Shown here one piece after another: positions 3,143-5,220 of a stretch of DNA of 5,220 nt. Below the pieces are notes generated by a model that had not been told where the DNA came from, ran no database searches, and saw only the letters and a list, made by a program, of their open reading frames with translations. This DNA is from Holophaga sp. (lineage in GTDB: Bacteria > Acidobacteriota > Holophagae > Holophagales > Holophagaceae): the NCBI GenBank assembly GCA_030691225.1, contig JAUYES010000526.1, positions 1 to 5,220 of the forward strand. Reading direction: 5' to 3'. Every line of letters begins with the position of its first letter. Within the stretch, counting starts at the first letter, position 1. Position numbers and translations under genes: made by a program.

Positions 3143-5220
3143 TCAGTTCCCATCTAAGCCCTTGGCCTCCCGCTGCAGCAGGGCTGCGCGGCCGCGTCGG
3201 GCGACGAGGAAGTAGAGGACGGGCACGGCGATGCGGGAGAGCAACGTGGCTGCCACTTCACCGGCCATCAGGCTGATGGCAAGGCCCTGGAAAATGGGAT
3301 CAGCCAGCATGATGGCACTGCCCACCAACACGGCGCTGGCGGTTAGGAGCATGGGGCGGAACCGCACCACACCGGCTTCTTCCACCGCGAGGGCCAAGGG
3401 CATGCCCTCCTTCAACTTCAGCTCGATGAAATCCACGAGGATGATGCTATTGCGCACGATGATACCTGCGCCGGCGATGAAACCAATCATGCTGGTGGCG
3501 GTAAAAAAGGCACCCATGAGACCGTGGGCGGGAATGATGCCGATCAGCGAAAGCGGGATGGGCACCAGGATCACCCAAGGCACCTGGAAGCTCTCGAACC
3601 AACCCACCACCAGGATGTAGATAAGGATCAGCACGGCGGCAAAGGCGATGCCCAAATCCCGGAAGACTTCCAGTGTGATGTGCCATTCGCCATCCCACTT
3701 CATGACGAGGTTCTCCGTGTGCTCGGGATGGGCTAGGCCCAGGCGCGCCACGGGCTGACCCCCAGTTCCCTTCAGGCCGTCGATCTTTTTGTTGAGGGCC
3801 GCCAGCGCATAGACAGGGCTTTCAATGACGCCCGCTAGATCGCCAAAGACATAAGAGACAGGCATCAGATTCTTGTGGAAGATGGCCGCATTTTCACGCC
3901 CTTCCTGCACCCGCACTAGTTCGGAAAGGGGCACCAGTCCGCGTGCACCGGGCACGGTCATCTGCAGCATCTGGTCCAGGCGCTGCCGCTGATTGCTGGG
4001 CAATTGGATGATCACGGGCACCTGGGTGGAACCGCGCTGCACATGGAAACTGCCAGCGGTGTGGCCATTACCGGCCATGTAGAGCGTCTGAATGACATGG
4101 GCAGGTGCCACGCCGTGGAGTGCTGCCTTTTCACGGTCCAGGACCAAGCTGATCTTGGGGCTAGTGGGATTGAGCGTGCTGTCTACATCCACCACGCCTT
4201 CCACACTGCGGAAGATCGTTTCAACCTCGCCCGCAAAGCGCACACGCTCGGCTTCGGTGGGGCCGTAGACTTCGGCCACCAGCGTATCCATGACTGGCGG
4301 ACCGGGCGGAATTTCCACGATCTTAAACCGTGTGCCTGCGGGCATGGCCAGCTTGCTCAATTCAGGGCGCAGCCGCACGGCAATGGCATGGCTTTGTTCC
4401 TTGCGGTCCCCCTTGCCCACCAGGTTCACCTGGATATCCACCATCTGGGCATCCTGGCGCAAGAAGCTGTGCCGCACCATGCCCACGAAGGTAAAGGGGG
4501 CAGCTTCGCCCGCATAGACCTGGACATCACGAACCACGGGTTCCTGCAGCAGGCGCCGAGCCACGGTCTGGCCCAAAACCAGGGCATCTTCCTTGGGTGT
4601 GCCCGCCGGCAGATCAAGCTGCACCATGAATTCCGATTTGTTATCGAAGGGCAGCATCTTGACTTTGACGGCCCCAAAACCCACCAGAGCCATGGCTCCG
4701 CCAAGCAGCAACAGGACGCCTCCAAAGAAGGCCCAGCGCACCCTGGCACTGGACAGGAGGCTGCGCATGATGCGCCGGTAAAGACGCGTGCTCCAGGAAT
4801 CTGGGGCCGTTTCATCGGACAGCGTGGTCTCAGATTCCATCCCATGGAGAGGCTGAGGGGCTGAGTTTTCTTCGGTGGCGGGATGCAGGCCGCTGGGGTC
4901 GGTTTCCGGTAGGTGGGCTTCGTGCTTAAAGATCTTGAGGCTGGCCCAAGGGCTGATGACGAAGGCAATGACCAGACTGAAGAGCATGGCCACGCTGGCG
5001 CCCACGGGAATGGGCTGCATGTAGGGACCCATGAGGCCACGCACAAAGGCCATGGGGAGAATGGCGGCAATGACGGCGAAGGTGGCCAGGATGGTGGGGT
5101 TGCCCACTTCATCGACGGCATCCACCACGATCTTGGCAAAACTGCGGGGCGGACCCGGAAGGTGGAGATGCCGGTGGATGTTCTCCACCACCACGATGGC
5201 GTCATCCACCAAGATGCCGA
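3143..5220 (-). CDS. RND-superfamily efflux permease, C-terminal part (start outside window)
   Basis: The frame is open from the right edge to TGA at 3143, giving 691 residues of a protein that is usually about 1,050 long. RND permeases sit in the inner membrane and use the proton gradient to drive export through a periplasmic adaptor and an outer-membrane channel. The visible part begins at the end of TM4 with GILVDDAIVVVENI; Asp5 and Asp6 match the proton-relay pair of AcrB. TM5 and TM6 lie near 41-60 and 73-95, followed by a polar cytoplasmic loop (99-150). TM7 is near 161-183, then the second periplasmic porter/docking region to about 515. TM8-TM12 span about 518-673, including GIIVRNSIILVDF (585-597) in TM10, where Arg589 occupies the place of AcrB Lys940. 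The WDGEWHITLEVFRDLGIAFA stretch marks a subfamily often found near DUF2892, rhodanese and thioredoxin genes. The substrate is unknown. The TTG at 5212 is not a real start because homology continues upstream. Confidence 0.93.
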   Translation of the reverse strand, partial: GILVDDAIVVVENIHRHLHLPGPPRSFAKIVVDAVDEVGNPTILATFAVIAAILPMAFVRGLMGPYMQPIPVGASVAMLFSLVIAFVISPWASLKIFKHEAHLPETDPSGLHPATEENSAPQPLHGMESETTLSDETAPDSWSTRLYRRIMRSLLSSARVRWAFFGGVLLLLGGAMALVGFGAVKVKMLPFDNKSEFMVQLDLPAGTPKEDALVLGQTVARRLLQEPVVRDVQVYAGEAAPFTFVGMVRHSFLRQDAQMVDIQVNLVGKGDRKEQSHAIAVRLRPELSKLAMPAGTRFKIVEIPPGPPVMDTLVAEVYGPTEAERVRFAGEVETIFRSVEGVVDVDSTLNPTSPKISLVLDREKAALHGVAPAHVIQTLYMAGNGHTAGSFHVQRGSTQVPVIIQLPSNQRQRLDQMLQMTVPGARGLVPLSELVRVQEGRENAAIFHKNLMPVSYVFGDLAGVIESPVYALAALNKKIDGLKGTGGQPVARLGLAHPEHTENLVMKWDGEWHITLEVFRDLGIAFAAVLILIYILVVGWFESFQVPWVILVPIPLSLIGIIPAHGLMGAFFTATSMIGFIAGAGIIVRNSIILVDFIELKLKEGMPLALAVEEAGVVRFRPMLLTASAVLVGSAIMLADPIFQGLAISLMAGEVAATLLSRIAVPVLYFLVARRGRAALLQREAKGLDGN

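Noticed and set aside
4004..4864. 286-codon open frame on the plus strand
   Set aside because: It lies fully antisense to the RND permease, whose frame shows clear family motifs over the same bases. The translated product is rich in His and Gln with no recognisable domain, which is typical of a GC-driven shadow frame.
4426..5205. 259-codon minus-strand frame overlapping the permease
   Set aside because: The product is dominated by Trp, Pro, Ser and Cys, as expected from reading the permease in the wrong frame.
5210..5212. TTG at 5212 as the start of the permease
   Set aside because: It falls inside the TM4 motif GILVDDAIVVVEN. About a third of the protein must lie beyond the right edge.

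Overview
All recognisable genes in this window lie on the minus strand, so the map reads from right to left. The protein set (an RND permease, small envelope proteins and a fused aspartase) points to a Gram-negative bacterium with moderately high GC. Decameric 'ATCCGTGTTC'-type intergenic repeats add a genomic signature, but I cannot assign a phylum from the sequence alone.

Right end (5220 to 3143): the C-terminal 691 residues of an RND-superfamily efflux permease. The gene starts outside the window. Next comes a gene-free stretch of about 390 bases (2751-3142). It holds four arms of a repeat, arranged as two adjacent inverted pairs, and each arm is built on a 10-base period. Two of the arms extend into diverged direct copies of an element of about 75 bases.

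Centre (2750 to 1161): a compact four-cistron cluster. It encodes a DUF2892-type small membrane protein, a two-helix protein (DUF6132-like) running in frame into a thioredoxin, a DUF302 protein, and a membrane-anchored single-domain rhodanese. The first two genes overlap by one base (TAATG). The thioredoxin part has its own strong ribosome binding site, so the same frame may yield both a membrane-tethered and a free thioredoxin. Every product carries at least two cysteines. Together with the upstream RND permease, the set looks like an envelope-associated thiol or sulfane-sulfur handling module. That role is inferred from gene content, not shown by the sequence.

Left end (1036 to 1): the N-terminal 345 residues of an aspartate ammonia-lyase with a CRP-like cyclic-nucleotide-binding domain fused to its front; the C-terminus lies outside the window. 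The fusion suggests an aspartase under allosteric control by a small molecule. The sensor cassette appears to lack the arginine that normally holds the cyclic phosphate, so the ligand may not be cAMP. The 124-base gap in front of this gene contains a perfect 12-base palindrome and a small hairpin just upstream of the ribosome binding site.

The items most worth a second look are the sensor-aspartase fusion, the dual-start thioredoxin, the cysteine-rich cluster as a possible undescribed relay, and the repeat cassette between the permease and that cluster.
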